Part shown: piece by piece, positions 10,219 to 22,289 of the stretch | How the letters are laid out: each line of letters opens with the position of its first letter | How positions within the stretch are numbered: the first letter of the stretch is position 1 | Source: Ancistrus triradiatus | Lineage: Eukaryota; Chordata; Actinopteri; Siluriformes; Loricariidae | DNA: 64,000 nucleotides | NCBI GenBank assembly: GCA_025084515.1 | Contig: JAJAGP010000338.1 | Span: 170,054-234,053 of the forward strand | Reading direction: 5' to 3' | Translations under genes and position numbers: made by a program | The notes under the pieces: generated by a model | What the model was told of the DNA's origin: nothing | Databases searched by the model: none | Seen by the model: the letters and a program-made list of their open reading frames with translations, nothing else

Positions 10219-12685
10219 TACAGTTAAAATATTTAGATTTATGCTTAGTTTTTCCTAAATAAAATTAATAAAAAACATGCAAGAAACACAAAGGCTTTTG
10301 GTCCATAGGTGGAGGTGGCACCTCTATATTTTGGACCAGAAAGTCAGACTGCACCTCGTGCTCTTAGTGTGATCTTTGCAGGACAATGCTGACTTTCCTC
10401 CAATCAGGTTGTCTCCATTTGGATTGATAACCCCCAAGGCATTGTTGTATTTTTTGGCTTCTTCTTTGAAGCTCACCTGAAATATGTTTTGATCACTGAT
10501 TTGTTCACATGAACAGATCTTTCTTAGAAGGACCAGCCTCAGTCTTGTGGGCATTTTAAATGGCACAACACCTCTAAAATTCAGACCACCAATCTTATCA
10601 CATTCATTAACACACTTAGTTTCGAGAAGTCTGGTTTGGACTGTGAATAGGTGAGTTCAACCAAAGGGCATGGATGACTTAGCTGGATTTATTATGGAAC
10701 TATTAACTGGTGAACTCTCAGATCCTAATAGAAATCAAAATGAAGTTACATCAAAGGCAGATTAACATGGAGGGTTAAGTCTATAGATAAAAGCTGTAGG
10801 TTGTCCTCCTGCTGTATTCATTGTATATGCTACAAGGGTATTATTAGAGCAATCAAGATCTAGATGTCACATGGGGGCACCACTGGTTTGACCTGAAAAC
10901 TCAGAAGAACAGACAGAAGCCTTCATCCAGAGTCCGGACCAGGGCAACAACCTGGATAGAACTGGGATGGATACCAGAGGATAATTACTACACAAAGTTA
11001 TTAGCTACTAGTAATTGACATGATTAATTATTCCTAATAACCTTATGAGGCTTAACCTTCTCGTACTTGTCAGGTCTGCTAGTTATTCTCACACATGCAG
11101 TATATAATACAAAAAGATTAAAACAGTGCAGAGAAAACCCTTTCCCACATATTAGTTTCACTCCAAGCCAGTCAAAACATTCAGATTAAACGGGAATGAA
11201 CACCAGGAACAATGAAACACTATTAAGTAATAAAAGTGTTCCAGTCTCTGCCCATTTTTACCACTTGTGTGCTTAAGATTGTGTTTTGGACTAAGTGCAA
11301 TAACGCACACCACGTCTCCAGTTCTCTAGTCTGACATATGCAGTTAATACTGGTGTTAGGTCTTAGCTGGGCAAAAACAATGAGAAACAAATACGAATTC
11401 TGTAATTGTGCATTCATTACGAATCTTAATAACTGAAACACATTCTGCCTGAAGGAATAACACAAAAGCACTGAATACAGGGATTAACTGAAAACACGAA
11501 ATTCGAAGAAATTAAAAATGCAGATAAAGTCTGAATCTGTTCTTTCTGAGAAAGACCTGTTCATATGATCCGCGTCCTGAACTAAACACATATTAAAGAA
11601 CCATTAAAGAAGAATCGTCGGTATTTCAAAAGTCCACTGAAGCTAATAATCAGTTCCCAACAAGACCAACTGTCCACAAATGGATAAAACACAGTAACTG
11701 GAGTTTTCAGCCACTGTCCTTGTGTTTTTTTTAATATGTCTAAAACTGTTGCAGGTACAAAAACTTTCAGCGTGTAGATAAACAGGGCTAGGACTCAGAA
11801 TTCACGTCCTGCGACATTTTTACACAGAATATCGTGAGAACACTCATTCGTTTGCTCAAATGCTTGTTTTGGATTGATCATTATTCAGCACTCTTTAAGC
11901 CATCCATCTTGACAGCTATTCTAAGGTCTTTTAAAGTCAGTGTAAGCTTTGTTTCGCTCCAGAGACCACCGTGTATGTTGAATTAACCAAGCGTGTACCG
12001 TGGTGCAATCGTACATGTGCGTAAACTACCGAATGGTAAAGAGAAGCCACAAAAGTCTACATGGCTATTATTCTTCTATTTAACTGATAATTTAAAGGTT
12101 TCTCATTCAAACAGATCGACATTCCATTCTTACTGGAGTCTAATTGGACTCTAATCACTCTATTCTGATTGAGGTGTATACATAAACACATTCTATACAA
12201 GGGGTGATTCTAGTACCAGAGCTTTAATGAGACCAGACAAAAATCTTTCAATTTTAACGTAATTGTTGGACTACCATTGCAACACTTGTGAAGGAAGAAC
12301 ATCTGACCCCAGCAAAATTAAAGCAAACTTTCTTTAATGCTAAGCATGTGACCCACAGAGTTATCACTTGATTTACAACGTATTACAAATGAAATTGTAT
12401 TAAAAGTAAAAGATAATGAGGTAAAAAAACAATAAATCAGATCAATAAAGAGAGGCAACCCTGCCTATGGTAGGATTTTCTGTCAAAGACAGAAAGTGGA
12501 TCATACCATTTGCGAGTTAAGGGGGGGACTGGTGTATTTTTGTTGTTAAAATATTATGTTTGCACCATTTACTATCTATTGGAGGCTAGACATGCCTATG
12601 TTCTGTACTGATGGAGCTATGTATCTGATTATTAATATAATAAATGGTAAGTGGTATAGTAAATATGGACAGATGAGAGAAACAT
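10219..12685. other. Unique AT-rich DNA
   Basis: No supported gene or repeat was recognised in about 2.4 kb. The 10.27-10.62 kb part might be an old repeat, but I could not place it. Confidence 0.35.
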
Positions 12686-12689
12686 TGAA

Positions 12690-12905
12690 CTTTATTGTCA
12701 AGTCAGATTTATTTACAATGGTGCATTGTCTCAAAGCAGCTTTACAATTTTAGATCTATCTCCTAATATCTAAGGCCAGTCCCAAATTGAGCAAGCCTAG
12801 GTTGGTAGTGGCAAGGAAAAACTCCCTAAACGTTATAAGGAAGAAACCTTGGGAGGGCCAAGAACCAAAAAGGGACCCAACGTCTTTGGTGGCTTAGATG
12901 ATAAA
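12690..12905 (-). repeat. Dispersed retroelement-tail repeat, copy 1
   Basis: The sequence AAGGAAAAACTCCCTAAACG with CTTGGGAGGGCCAAGAACC, then TGTCTCAAAGCAGCTTTACA, is the reverse complement of the repeat at 27550-27768. The outer end reads TTGTCAAGTCAGATTTATTT. The family ends in a short AT-rich tail and looks like the 3' part of a non-LTR retroelement or SINE; its class is not settled here. Confidence 0.7.
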
Positions 12906-12999
12906 TGTAAGAATAAAACTAATTTATCAAGTCAAATAAGTCTGTAGTAATAGTTCAAAAAAATAGTCATAACTGTATGTCTGTATGAAGAAAAAAAAC

Positions 13000-13120
13000 A
13001 ATGTACACCTCCAAAACAAAATTCCAGCTGTCAAGCATGGGGGAGGAACCATCATGGGTTAGCTTTGCTTTCAGTCATTGAGGAAACAATGAATAAGAAC
13101 AGTTCTTCTTAAGAAGAGTT
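13000..13120 (+). mobile_element. Tc1-like transposase relic, catalytic-domain fragment
   Basis: CAGCTGTCAAGCATGGGGGA encodes AVKHGGGTIM, the conserved block between the first and second catalytic aspartates of Tc1 transposases. Frame is soon lost. The relic appears to continue beyond a SINE insertion at 13255. Confidence 0.6.
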
Positions 13121-13139
13121 CACTGGGGGTAATGTAGAG

Positions 13140-13248
13140 GTACAGCCTAGACAGGGCATCAGGCACCACTTCACTACTCGGGATTTGAACCCAGGCCCTC
13201 AGGAACTGCAGTTTCTAGCATCTTACCACCGAGCCACCAGACCTAAAG
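13140..13248 (-). mobile_element. tRNA-derived SINE fragment inside a Tc1 relic
   Basis: On the minus strand TGGCTCGGTGG (A box) precedes GGTTCAAATCC (B box), and CCTGTCTAGGCTGTACCTC follows. The polymerase III promoter boxes are well preserved. Confidence 0.7.
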
Positions 13249-13254
13249 GTAACC

Positions 13255-13465
13255 AACAACAGCACAGTCTAAAAAGAAGAAAATGTGTCTTTTGGAATGA
13301 ACAAGTCCAGGTTTTAACCCAGTTAAGATGCTGTGACACATTAATGCGAAAATCCCAGAATGGCAGAACAAATTCTCCTCACTGTGGAAGCCTGCTGCCA
13401 AAGAAGGTTCCTCCATTATTAAATACAAAGGTTCACATACTTTCCAGCCTGGACTATGAATTATT
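13255..13465 (+). mobile_element. Tc1-like relic, 3' part
   Basis: GTGTCTTTTGGAATGAACAA and TTAACCCAGTTAAGATGCTG are decayed forms of the block carrying the last catalytic glutamate (normally EWPSQSPDLNPIEMLW). It ends near AAAGGTTCACATACTTTCCA, the usual inner edge of a Tc1 terminal repeat. Confidence 0.55.
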
Positions 13466-14167
13466 AACCAAAGCGCTCAATAAAGACACAAAAAAGAACA
13501 ATTGTGTGTGTGTTTGTCTATTATTATTACATACTTTTAACGCATGACAAACTTTATTATATATACAGCTGCATGTACACATGTTTACATTCTGTATTTC
13601 AAAAGTGTAGGGCCTTAAGAATGGGAACAAAAAGTCTTCATCTTACAGTCTGTCGACATGATGGAGGTGAAATCCTTAGGACATTGTATATGTTGTGTAC
13701 AGTGCTGTGTACTGTATGCATTGTATGTATGTAAGCATTTTGGACAATTTAGCTGAAAGAATTCATGTCATGTGAAGCCTTCTGTACGAACACACAGTTA
13801 ATCCCATGCTGACAACCTCGTTTCTGAGTCCCACATCATCATGAAAAGGTCAGCCGATGAGTCACACACAAAGCCCACATCCAAAAAAACAGCATGCTTG
13901 GCTATATGTAAACCTGGCTGTAAACATTTCAGACATCGCCTACAGTAAACAGTGAAATTTTTTCACAGTCCAGTGCGGTTGAGGGAAAAAGTGGTAACAC
14001 ACCTACTTGGGGAAAATGTTAGAGTGTGTATATTGATTAGCCTCCACTTTGTGTGTACTAAATATAAACTGCAAAACATACAGACCACCGCTGCGCTCTA
14101 AAAGCATGTATTACATATACAAAAATTCCACCTGTTACTACTTAGACTTGTACTTACCTACGTGTAC
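13466..14167. other. Unique DNA
   Basis: Nothing recognised apart from a short TG-rich run near 13503. Confidence 0.35.
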
Positions 14168-14382
14168 TTTCCGCTTCTTATTTGTAACGAGCTGCAAATG
14201 GCATTCATGAGTGTATGTGCCAGTCCTATTGTAAGTAGTACTCCTTTGTTTGTCTCCCACTACATGTGTAGTTTCTTTAATCTACAACTATATGACCTGG
14301 TTTACATTTACTCGTTGAGTCTCTGTTTCATCTGGCTGATCTTCCGTTTGTTCATAATACTGTCCGTCGGTGCAGTTTAGGC
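14168..14382. repeat. Unidentified dispersed repeat, copy 1
   Basis: This segment matches 41425-41632 in the same orientation. Shared blocks include CCTATTGTAAGTAGTACT and TTTGTTTGTC and GAGTCTCTGTTTCATCTG. No family assigned. Confidence 0.75.
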
Positions 14383-15482
14383 TTGGTTTAGTGTTAACAC
14401 GCAGTTTTCTTGTGAAAATACCCTTTATATTTACATTACAGTAGAATAAAATGACTATGTGACTCAATGTCTGGTTAACGTCCATTTCGGTCAACGTCCT
14501 CCTCCACAAAAAGTAAGGCATACTGAATATATACAGTATATACAGCACTGATGTAAACACATCTTGTCTTCTCTGTTGAAAACAGAATGAAAAGTAATAT
14601 TTATACCCAATCAACAGCTTTGCAGGAATACGCTCTTAACATAGACTGGCTCTTCTTGTATTTTCTGGTCAATAATCTGTATATCATCTATTCATTCCCA
14701 ATATTTACCACTACAGAGGGTTGCTGATGTGATTCCTGCACTCCAGGCCTGATAACAAGCTGGAAAAAGCACCATGAGTCATGGTATTTCAGAAGAGTGG
14801 AAGGGGGGGTGGGTTGGGGCTGGGGCTGGGGCTGGGGGTAATACAGCTATGTTGTCGCATCCTTCCTTTTATGGTTTGGCTTGGAGCTTCTCAGTCGGAC
14901 TGATGGGAAATCGGTAGTACTTACTAATGGTTTTAGTTAGAAGGGGACGCTGATTTTGGCCTGATCAGGTCTACAGTGGTCTGCCTGGGTGGCTATGTGT
15001 AATAGAACCAGCGCCCCCTATTGGTTAGAGATCGAATCTTGGAATCTTCTCTCCTGCTCTGGTTGAATAATGGGTCGATTTTCCTCACCACGATGCTGCA
15101 TTGCTTGATTAAGAACGATCATGATACATTTGGGTTGGCATTGCAATCTCACGGCTAGATTTGAGTGCAAACAGCCAGTGTACAACAAATTGCAGCGAGG
15201 TAAATGAGATGGATAGATTTGGTGGTAAAGTGGATGTAGAAGTAGTAAGGACATCGAGATAAGAGCAAGCGTTTGTATTCTCCTATGTTCTTGATGGCGA
15301 ATGTGCATTTGTCTTACAAAAGGAACTAGAAGAAGCAAATAAAGAAATGTGTACCAAACCTGCAACAACACAACTCCTACTGACTGAGGATGTCATGCCA
15401 TCAAAACTGTTACTTGCTAGATGACATGAACCTACAGTGACTGGATTTATAATTTCTTTATTATATTCATTATTTGATTTAT
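14383..15482. other. Unique DNA with a G-rich tract
   Basis: No gene recognised. The minus-strand open frames here (108 and 117 codons) have no known domain. A guanine-rich tract lies at 14803-14838. Confidence 0.35.
14803..14838 (+). other. G-rich tract, possible G-quadruplex
   Basis: A run of seven G is followed by GGG and then repeats of GGGGCT ending in GGGGG. Six G-runs of three or more lie within 36 bases, which fits the usual quadruplex pattern. Confidence 0.7.
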
Positions 15483-15575
15483 TATTGCCACTGTCAGCCT
15501 AGGCTTGCTCAGATTGGCCTGTGGTCTAGATTCTTGTAAATCTGCTTCGAGACAAAGTGATATATAAATAAATTT
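15483..15575 (+). repeat. Dispersed retroelement-tail repeat, 3' end only
   Basis: TGCTTCGAGACAAAGTGATA with TATAAATAAATTTGAC matches the 3' end of the copy at 27550-27768. Confidence 0.65.
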
Positions 15576-15715
15576 GACAACAATCCTTCAGCCATCTGTG
15601 CCTTCAGACCTTATAAAATCTAGCACAATTAGTTAGTATTGATCAAATATATGAAGAAGCAAATTTTGGTCAATAAATGATTTAAAAATGCATATCACAA
15701 AGATTTGGTGGACAC

Positions 15716-15920
15716 TGCTAAAAGTCAAAGTCAAATTTGCTGATATGATGCTTTTTTTTTTACAATGGAACAATGTCTTGATGGATCTTTATAAGCATCT
15801 AAGCCCTCAGTCCCACTTGGAGGCAACAGTGGTGAGGAAAAACTCCCTGAATGTGATGAGGAAGAAACCTTAGGAGGACCAAGACTCATTAAGGGAGCCA
15901 ACCTTCTAAGGCAGCCTCCT
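15716..15920 (-). repeat. Dispersed retroelement-tail repeat, copy 2
   Basis: GTGAGGAAAAACTCCCTGAA and GAGGAAGAAACCTTAGGAGG match the minus-strand copy at 12.69 kb. It lies in inverted orientation to the fragment just upstream at 15.48 kb. Confidence 0.7.
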
Positions 15921-16519
15921 TTTATAAAAAACCGAATAACTAAGTAAACAACTGCTCACAGGAAATGCAGAGACATTGATATTACTTGTAAAGGCAAAAT
16001 TATCACTATCTATTTGGTATCTCTTGCCCTCCAACACAGGGTGCTGGACAGGGTTCATGTCTTGGTGGTGCATTTCATTTGCTGTATCTGAGGAAGGGGA
16101 CGTTGAATGGTAGAGCCTCCCCCAGCTGAAATAGTGACTCATACTGAACCCTGTATGATGGACTGGTGCCCAATGCAGGATATGCTTAGACCTTTGGCAT
16201 GTGAATACCGGAATAGGCACCAAAAATCCCCGTACAACCCCAATCATAATCAATAATAGTAATAATATCTAGAGGTTTTGAGTCCCCTTCTGGCCGGATC
16301 AAGCATCACAATCAGACATGATACAGTAGGTGCTTCAACAGCGTCCCCTACCCCGTGTTCTTCAGGTTTAGGAGCCAGAACCTGACCAGGACAAATCAGT
16401 GGACAAACGTCAGTTATAGTATATTAATACATATCAATGTACTGTTTTATCATCTTTGCCACAATAACAGAACATGATTGATTTTGGACACACAATGAGA
16501 CCTAAGTATGTGATGACAG
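15921..16519. other. Mostly unique DNA
   Basis: No gene. TGATGGACTGGTGCCCAATG near 16157 resembles a SINE or LINE 3' block. Confidence 0.35.
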
Positions 16520-16676
16520 GAATGAGAATGCGAGGTTATGACTTCCCCAAGAGAATAGGTGTAGACAGAGAGAGAAGAAGATGACCCAGCACAGATATTG
16601 GGTCCATCACAGAGTGGTATGAATCATTCTTAGATAGATTCATCTACTGTATTTATCTATCTATGATCTACACTGT
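16520..16676. repeat. Direct duplication, left copy
   Basis: It shares GAGGTTATGACTT, AAGAAGATGACCCAGCACAG and GGTCCATCACAGAGT with 18448-18605 in the same orientation. An AT-rich TTTATCTATCTA tail ends both copies. Confidence 0.8.
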
Positions 16677-16689
16677 TTCAGGTTCCCTG

Positions 16690-16760
16690 TTTTATGTTCT
16701 TCCCCTATCCATGTGGATTTCCTCTAGGCACCCTCCAAAATATGCTGGACTGGACCTTCA
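16690..16760 (+). mobile_element. SINE body fragment
   Basis: ATGTTCTTCCCCTATCCATG followed by GTGGATTTCCTCTAGGCACC and CTCCAAAATATGCTGG is the body region of DANA-like SINEs. Confidence 0.55.
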
Positions 16761-17402
16761 ATACTTAGGTTGTGTATAAGAAAACCTTGTCCTATTTCTT
16801 AGAGAGACTGGGATATGTTTGTGTGTGAAGCTCTGGGTAGCAGTCAGCCATTGTTGGCGCATTATTGCATGACGCTGTGCGGAGGGTAAGTGGCACAGGA
16901 ACAACAGTCTTATCAAAGTGGATTCTCTGAAAACTGGTACAATATAAAACATGCAATAAACCTTTAGCCGTAATGGATAGTCACTGACATCCTCTGCCAC
17001 TTCGATTGAGCACTGACATGTTTACAGAGAACGACAGGTACACCTGAGCTGTGCCAAGAAACACCACTGAATGTCAATCCTGCCCTACAGTTTATTTATA
17101 GTTGCATCCGTTAGCAGCACAGCCTTATTTAACGTCAACGTCCATAGGTTGTAGCATAAAACGAGTCAGGTGCTGGCCAGACTCTGAGGTGTGTGTAGAA
17201 TATGTGAAGAGAACTATCGTCAGAGATGGTTTTGTGTAGTTTGAGTTTTAAGAAGGGCATCGGTTACATTTCCAGGATTACACAGAGATGACAGACGTAC
17301 AAAAGTTCTATCCTGATAAATAATATACTCAAGTAAAATTTGAATACACTTATTGACGAAGTTGTTGGGATCAAATTAAACTTTATGTGTGTAAATGTAA
17401 TG
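16761..17402. other. Unique DNA
   Basis: Nothing recognised. Confidence 0.35.
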
Positions 17403-18137
17403 ATGTGGGGCAAAAGTATTTAGTCAGCCACTGATTGTGCAAGTTCTCCTACTTAGAAAGATGAGAGAGGTCTGTAATTTTCATCATAGGTACACTTCAA
17501 CTATGAGAGACAAAATGAGAAACAAAAATCCAGGAAATCATATTGTGGGATTTTTAAAGAATTTAATTGTAAATTATGGTGAAAAATAAGTATTTGGTCA
17601 ATAACAAAAGTTCAGCTCAATACTTTGTAACATAACTATTGTTGGCAATGACAGAGGTCAAACGTTATCTGTAAGTCTTCACCAGGTTTGCACACAGTGT
17701 AGCTGGTATTTTGGCCCATTCCTCCATGCAGATCTCCTCTAGAGCAGTGATAGCTCTTAGGTCTTGGCCATGGTTGGGTTTGGAGTCTGACTGTTTGAGG
17801 CTGTGGACAGGTGTCTTTTATACAGATAACGAGGTCAAACAGGTGCCATTAAAACAGGTAATGAGTGGAGGGCAGAAGAGCTTCTTAAAGAAGTTGTTAC
17901 AGGTCTGTGAGCGCCAGAAATCTTGCTTGTTTGTGGGTGACCACATACTTATTTTCCACCATGATTTACAATTACATTCTTTAAAAATCCTACAGTGTGA
18001 TTTCCTGGATTTTTGTTTCTCATTTTGTCTCTCATAGTTGAAGTGTACCTATGATGAAAAATACAGACCTCTCTCATCTGTCTAAGTAGGAGAACTTGCC
18101 CAATCAATGGCTGACTAAATACTTTTTTGCCCCACTG
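17403..18137 (-). mobile_element. Tc1-like element, family C copy 1, deletion derivative
   Basis: The terminal repeats are GGGGCAAAAGTATTTAGTCA on the left and TGACTAAATACTTTTTTGCC, then CCACTG and TA, on the right. Each extends more than 150 bp inward, including AAATCCAGGAAATCA and CTCTCAT blocks. Only the transposase C-terminal stretch remains on the minus strand near 17620-17750, encoding a decayed form of WAKIPATVCANLVKT. At about 735 bp it lacks any catalytic residue. The 108-codon plus-strand frame from 17711 is accidental. Confidence 0.88.
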
Positions 18138-18447
18138 TATTTTTCATACCAATTTTGTCAATAAAGCAGACGTGCTGAATGAGAAAGCGAGGCTTCAGAT
18201 TGGAGATTGGAGAAGCACCTGGGTGGCTACCCTGCAAACTAAGCTGGTTGTTAATGATTTCTCAGAGGATTCTTGCATTCTTAGAAGGCATGATGGAGTT
18301 GATCAGGGAGAAGGCTCTATATGATTTTAACGTAAAGACATCTCCAGTCTTGCTAAGGACATCTGAGGACATCTCCATTGTTGCTAAGCTACAAATGATG
18401 AACTGACATTAATCACAAGATGTCCCCCAGACATGCAGGTGGAGACC
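18138..18447. other. Unique DNA
   Basis: Nothing recognised. It contains a small internal repeat of the theme GACATCTCCA with TTGCTAAG. Confidence 0.35.
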
Positions 18448-18601
18448 TAAGTAAGGAGAGGAGAATGTGAGGTTATGACTTCTCCAGAAGAATAGGTATA
18501 GAAAGAGAGCGAAGAAGATGACCCAGCACAGGTCCATCACAGAGTAGTATGAATTATTCTTAGAAAGATTAATCTACCTGCCTACTGTATTTATCTATCT
18601 A
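18448..18601. repeat. Direct duplication, right copy
   Basis: The second copy of the segment at 16520-16676. A family B transposon begins exactly at its right edge. Confidence 0.8.
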
Positions 18602-19757
18602 CACTGATTTTTGAAAGTTTGTGAACCCTTTAGAATTGTCTATATTTCTGCATAAATATGACCTAAAATATCATCAGATTTTCACACAAGTCCTAAAAGT
18701 AGATAAAGAGAACCCAGTTAAACACATGAGACAAAAATATGGAAAAAGTGGAAAAAGACTGAACCTTTTGTTTTCAGTATCTGGTGTGAATTTATTCTTC
18801 TTTAACCATTCTTTGGTAGAACGGCTTGTGTGCTGAGGGTCGGTGTCTTGCTGCATGACCCACCTTCTCTTGAGATTCAGTTCATGGACAGATGTCCTGA
18901 CATTTTCCTTTAGAATTCTCTGATATTATTCAGGATTCTTTGTTCCATCAATGATGGCAAGCCGTCCTGGCCCAGATGCAGCAAAACAGGCCCAAACCAT
19001 GATACTACCACCACCATGTTTCACAGATGGGATAAGGTTCTTATGCTGGTATGCAGTGTTTTCTTTTCTCCAAACATAACACATTTCTTTTAAACCAAAA
19101 CGTTCTATTTTGGTCTCATCCGTCCACAAAACATTCTTCCAATTAGTCTTCTGGCTTGTCCACGTGATCTGTAGCAAAAACTGCAGATGAGCAGCAATGT
19201 TCTTTTTGGAGAGCAGTGGCTTTCTCCTTGCAGCCCTGCCATGCATACCATTGTTGTTCAGTGTTCTTCTGATGGTCGACTCATGAACATTAACATTAGC
19301 TAATGTGAGAGAGGCCTTCAGTTGCTTAGAAGTTACCCTGGGGTCCTTTGTGATCTCGCCAACTATTACACGCCTTGTTCTTGGAGTGATCTTTGTTGGT
19401 TGACCACTCCTGGGGAGGGTAACAATGGTCCTGAATTTCCTTCATTTGTACACAATCTGTCTGACTGTGGATTGGTGTAGTCCAAACTCTTTAGAGCTGG
19501 TTTTGTAACCTTTTCCAGCCTGATGAGCATCAACAACTCTTTTTCTGAGCTCCAAAGAAATCTCCTTTGTTCGTGCCATGATACACTTCCACAAACGTGT
19601 GTTGTGAAGAGCAGACTTTGATAGATCCCTGTTCTTTAAATAAAACAGGGTGCCCACTCACACCTGATTGTCATCCCATTGACTGAAAACACCAGACTCT
19701 AATTTCACCTTCAATTTAACTGCTAATCCTAGAGGTTCACATACTTTTGCCACTCAC
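18602..19757 (-). mobile_element. Tc1-like element, family B copy 3
   Basis: Starts with a damaged terminal repeat (TTGAAAGTTTGTGAACCC) and contains a transposase reading on the minus strand. It ends in the inner part of the opposite repeat (GAGGTTCACATACTTTTGCC), with the outer 200 bp lost. A deletion near 18740-18775 removes the region of the last catalytic glutamate. Confidence 0.88.
18776..19579 (-). pseudogene. Tc1-like transposase pseudogene, family B
   Basis: Reading on the minus strand from ATG at 19579, the protein begins MARTKEISLELRKRVVDA and continues through HQAGKGYKTSSKEFGLHQST, a helix-turn-helix DNA-binding segment. A later open stretch (19246 down to 18926) holds the first catalytic aspartate in WTDETK, then KHGGGSIMVWACFAASGPG. 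The second aspartate is seen in MQQDTDPQHTSRSTKEW near 18850. The usual DLNPIE block with the third acidic residue is deleted, so the enzyme is dead. It is one of the better-preserved copies here, with few substitutions in the first half. Confidence 0.85.
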
Positions 19758-22090
19758 CTCCCGGGATAGGTTGTAAGGAATCACCGATCTTACGGGTATG
19801 CACTGTTTAATGGCCATATTACGTTCTGTAAAAGAGGGTGTTGATCAAAATGGGCATTGACTGGACATTACCATAGTCACATAGTCTTTTTATGCTACCT
19901 TATTTAAATATAAAGGGTGTTTCAGAGATACCGCTGAAAACACAAATGGAACGCTACCATCTACACAGCATCCGAAAGTGATTCTACATATCACTCCCTC
20001 CAGGATATACACAGCACTTTGGTTTTTCAGTTACAAGCACACAATAATGATCACACACACTGTAGCGCCAACATATAAACGCACACAATGGCTGCACACA
20101 ACCAAAAGGGAATGAACAGGCAATGCAGCATCACCTTTTAAACACTTTTAAACTTTTCCATTTCAAGTCTCTGCTTGTGTTTGTGTCCTAACTGTGTCCA
20201 TGCAGAAACATAGACTGCAATGTAGTTCATGTAAACTAAATAAATATTCATGAGAATAAATGACGTAAACAAAACAAAACAACGTATGACGTAAAAATCC
20301 AAAAATCCAAAGTTGTATATTTTTTACCAGGTGGTTACAGATGGAACATTCCAGAGTTAAAAGACAGATTTTTATTTGTTATTATAATTTGATATAATTG
20401 TTAAGACCTCAGTCGTCGAAAAGAAACATTGATCGGACAGTCACTGAAACGGTGCTTACCTGTACATGTACAGTATATCCATGCATAGTCTTCTTCACTC
20501 CCATCACTTCCCTTGCCTAGTTTTCACCCCTTCCTCCCAAGTGTTTAATTATGCTAATAAAAAGAACGAGTAAAGTAATGAATTTCGCGCTGGTCCAGCG
20601 GCCTTCTCTTGCTTTGCTGCGATAATGGTGCTCTCTAATGATGTGACCTGAGGGTTAACCCGATTAGGAATGGACCATGGGGCTGGAAACCTCTCCAGAA
20701 AAAGAGGCCATTACTCAATTGCTGGAAAGCCAGAAAAACTATGAGATGATACAAATTAATTAGTTGCTGCTGAGCTCTTTCTACCCATTTAGCCACTAAA
20801 GGCTCTGCTTCCATAATTAGACAGTCGCTGAGTTCTTCATGTGCGGATCTTCGTCTCACAGAGCTGGAACATGGACTTTTCTGTTTTTTCACCGGCTCAG
20901 GCAGAGGCGACAGATTGAGTGACTGCGAGCGTGGCAGATCTCCGAGCCGCTGTGAGCCTGACTGAATGGAGATCTGTCAAGCTGGAATGAAGACGTGTCC
21001 CTGTGTCTTGTGGGACCGGCTCACTCAAGTCCGCCTCATCTCGATGTCCTTTGCTCCCAGTTACCGTGGAAACCCGGAGGTAACTACTCAGAAGCTCGGA
21101 GAACAATATTGACTCCGGTGTCTGAATGCGCCACACAAGGACGCTGGATCACAGCATTCAGCTGCAAGCGGCACTAATTTTTAAGCTCGTGACCCGAGGA
21201 TGAGCTCAGACCGAGCTTCTGCTTGTTTGTCTTTCTGACATAAATTCTGTTGCACAGGACTGTGTGCACGCTGGCCATATTTCATGCGAGCATCTTGTTG
21301 ATTTCACACTTGTTGCAGAATCAACAAGTTACATAAGTACGGATCACGCGCAATCACACGTACAGGAGCGAAAAGCGCTGCTTTACTCTACGCAGATCAG
21401 CAGTCTAATAATGCGTAACAGAACCCAAATTATTTATATCCTCTAATCTTTGACAGTTATGCAACAGTGAGCATCATCAGTGAGCTTTCTGTCGGTCACA
21501 CTTCAGCATTTTCAGAGCAGATAAAGCTTTTGTAGTCCAAGCAGCAATGAAATGCAGATGAGGCTACTTACTCTATGTGCGAGATCAGGACTTGTACTTC
21601 AGCTCAATTGCGTTTTTCACGCTCGAAAAGAAAATCACGTTGAATTATTCCACAATCACATCACGTCAAGGGCATTTTGTTCTTATACAGATAGTGTATT
21701 CATATTAATGAAGGGTACACGTTCTTTATTTAAGTGGAAGTACTACTAATCTGATAAAAAAAACATTCAAGTTGAAGTATGGCTTATATGGTTTACTCAA
21801 GTAGAAGTATAACAGTGCATGCTAGTAAATGTAGGCTACTTCAATTAAAAACAATAAAAGTGTTTCTATAAAAAAACCTATGAGTCAATTTTTGAAACCG
21901 GATGTCTTTTGCTGAGGGTAAGAGGTACACATCCATGATACTGAAGGTACATAATGGTTTGTACCATCCTACAAATGTCAATACCATCTTTAGCTGACCA
22001 CAGCAAAACCAGAATAAAAACATTTACAGACACAAGAAACAAAAAATACAACATACTTTGGTATTTGAAAAAAATTTCCCTGCTGGAAAT
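19758..22090. other. Unique DNA with a GC-richer part
   Basis: No recognised gene or repeat. From about 20580 to 21200 the sequence is richer in GC and CpG than its surroundings and could be a conserved regulatory or exon-bearing stretch. The short open frames there match nothing I know. Confidence 0.35.
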
Positions 22091-22094
22091 ACGT

Positions 22095-22270
22095 CCTTAC
22101 TGGACACCAGTCCATCAAAGGGAAGGCAAAAGAGTTCCTTGGATGGGGCGTCATAACTGTACCTCTTGACCTTCATGTGGCAGCCCAGCCTGAGGTTCAA
22201 ATCCAGGTCCTCAGAAGCAGCTATTTCCAGCAGAAAGCTCTTACCTCCAAACCACAGGCCCAGGCCCAGT
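22095..22270 (-). mobile_element. SINE-like fragment, centre deleted
   Basis: GACACCAGTCCATCAAAGGG is the reverse complement of a common SINE 3' block. TGAGGTTCAAATCCAGGTCC with TCAGAAG resembles the reverse complement of the head of DANA-like SINEs. The middle is missing. Confidence 0.45.
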
Positions 22271-22289
22271 TGACTATATCGACACACTT

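Noticed and set aside
15018..15371. 117-codon minus-strand frame
   Set aside because: No motif, no neighbouring exon signals, and length within chance for two strands of AT-rich DNA.
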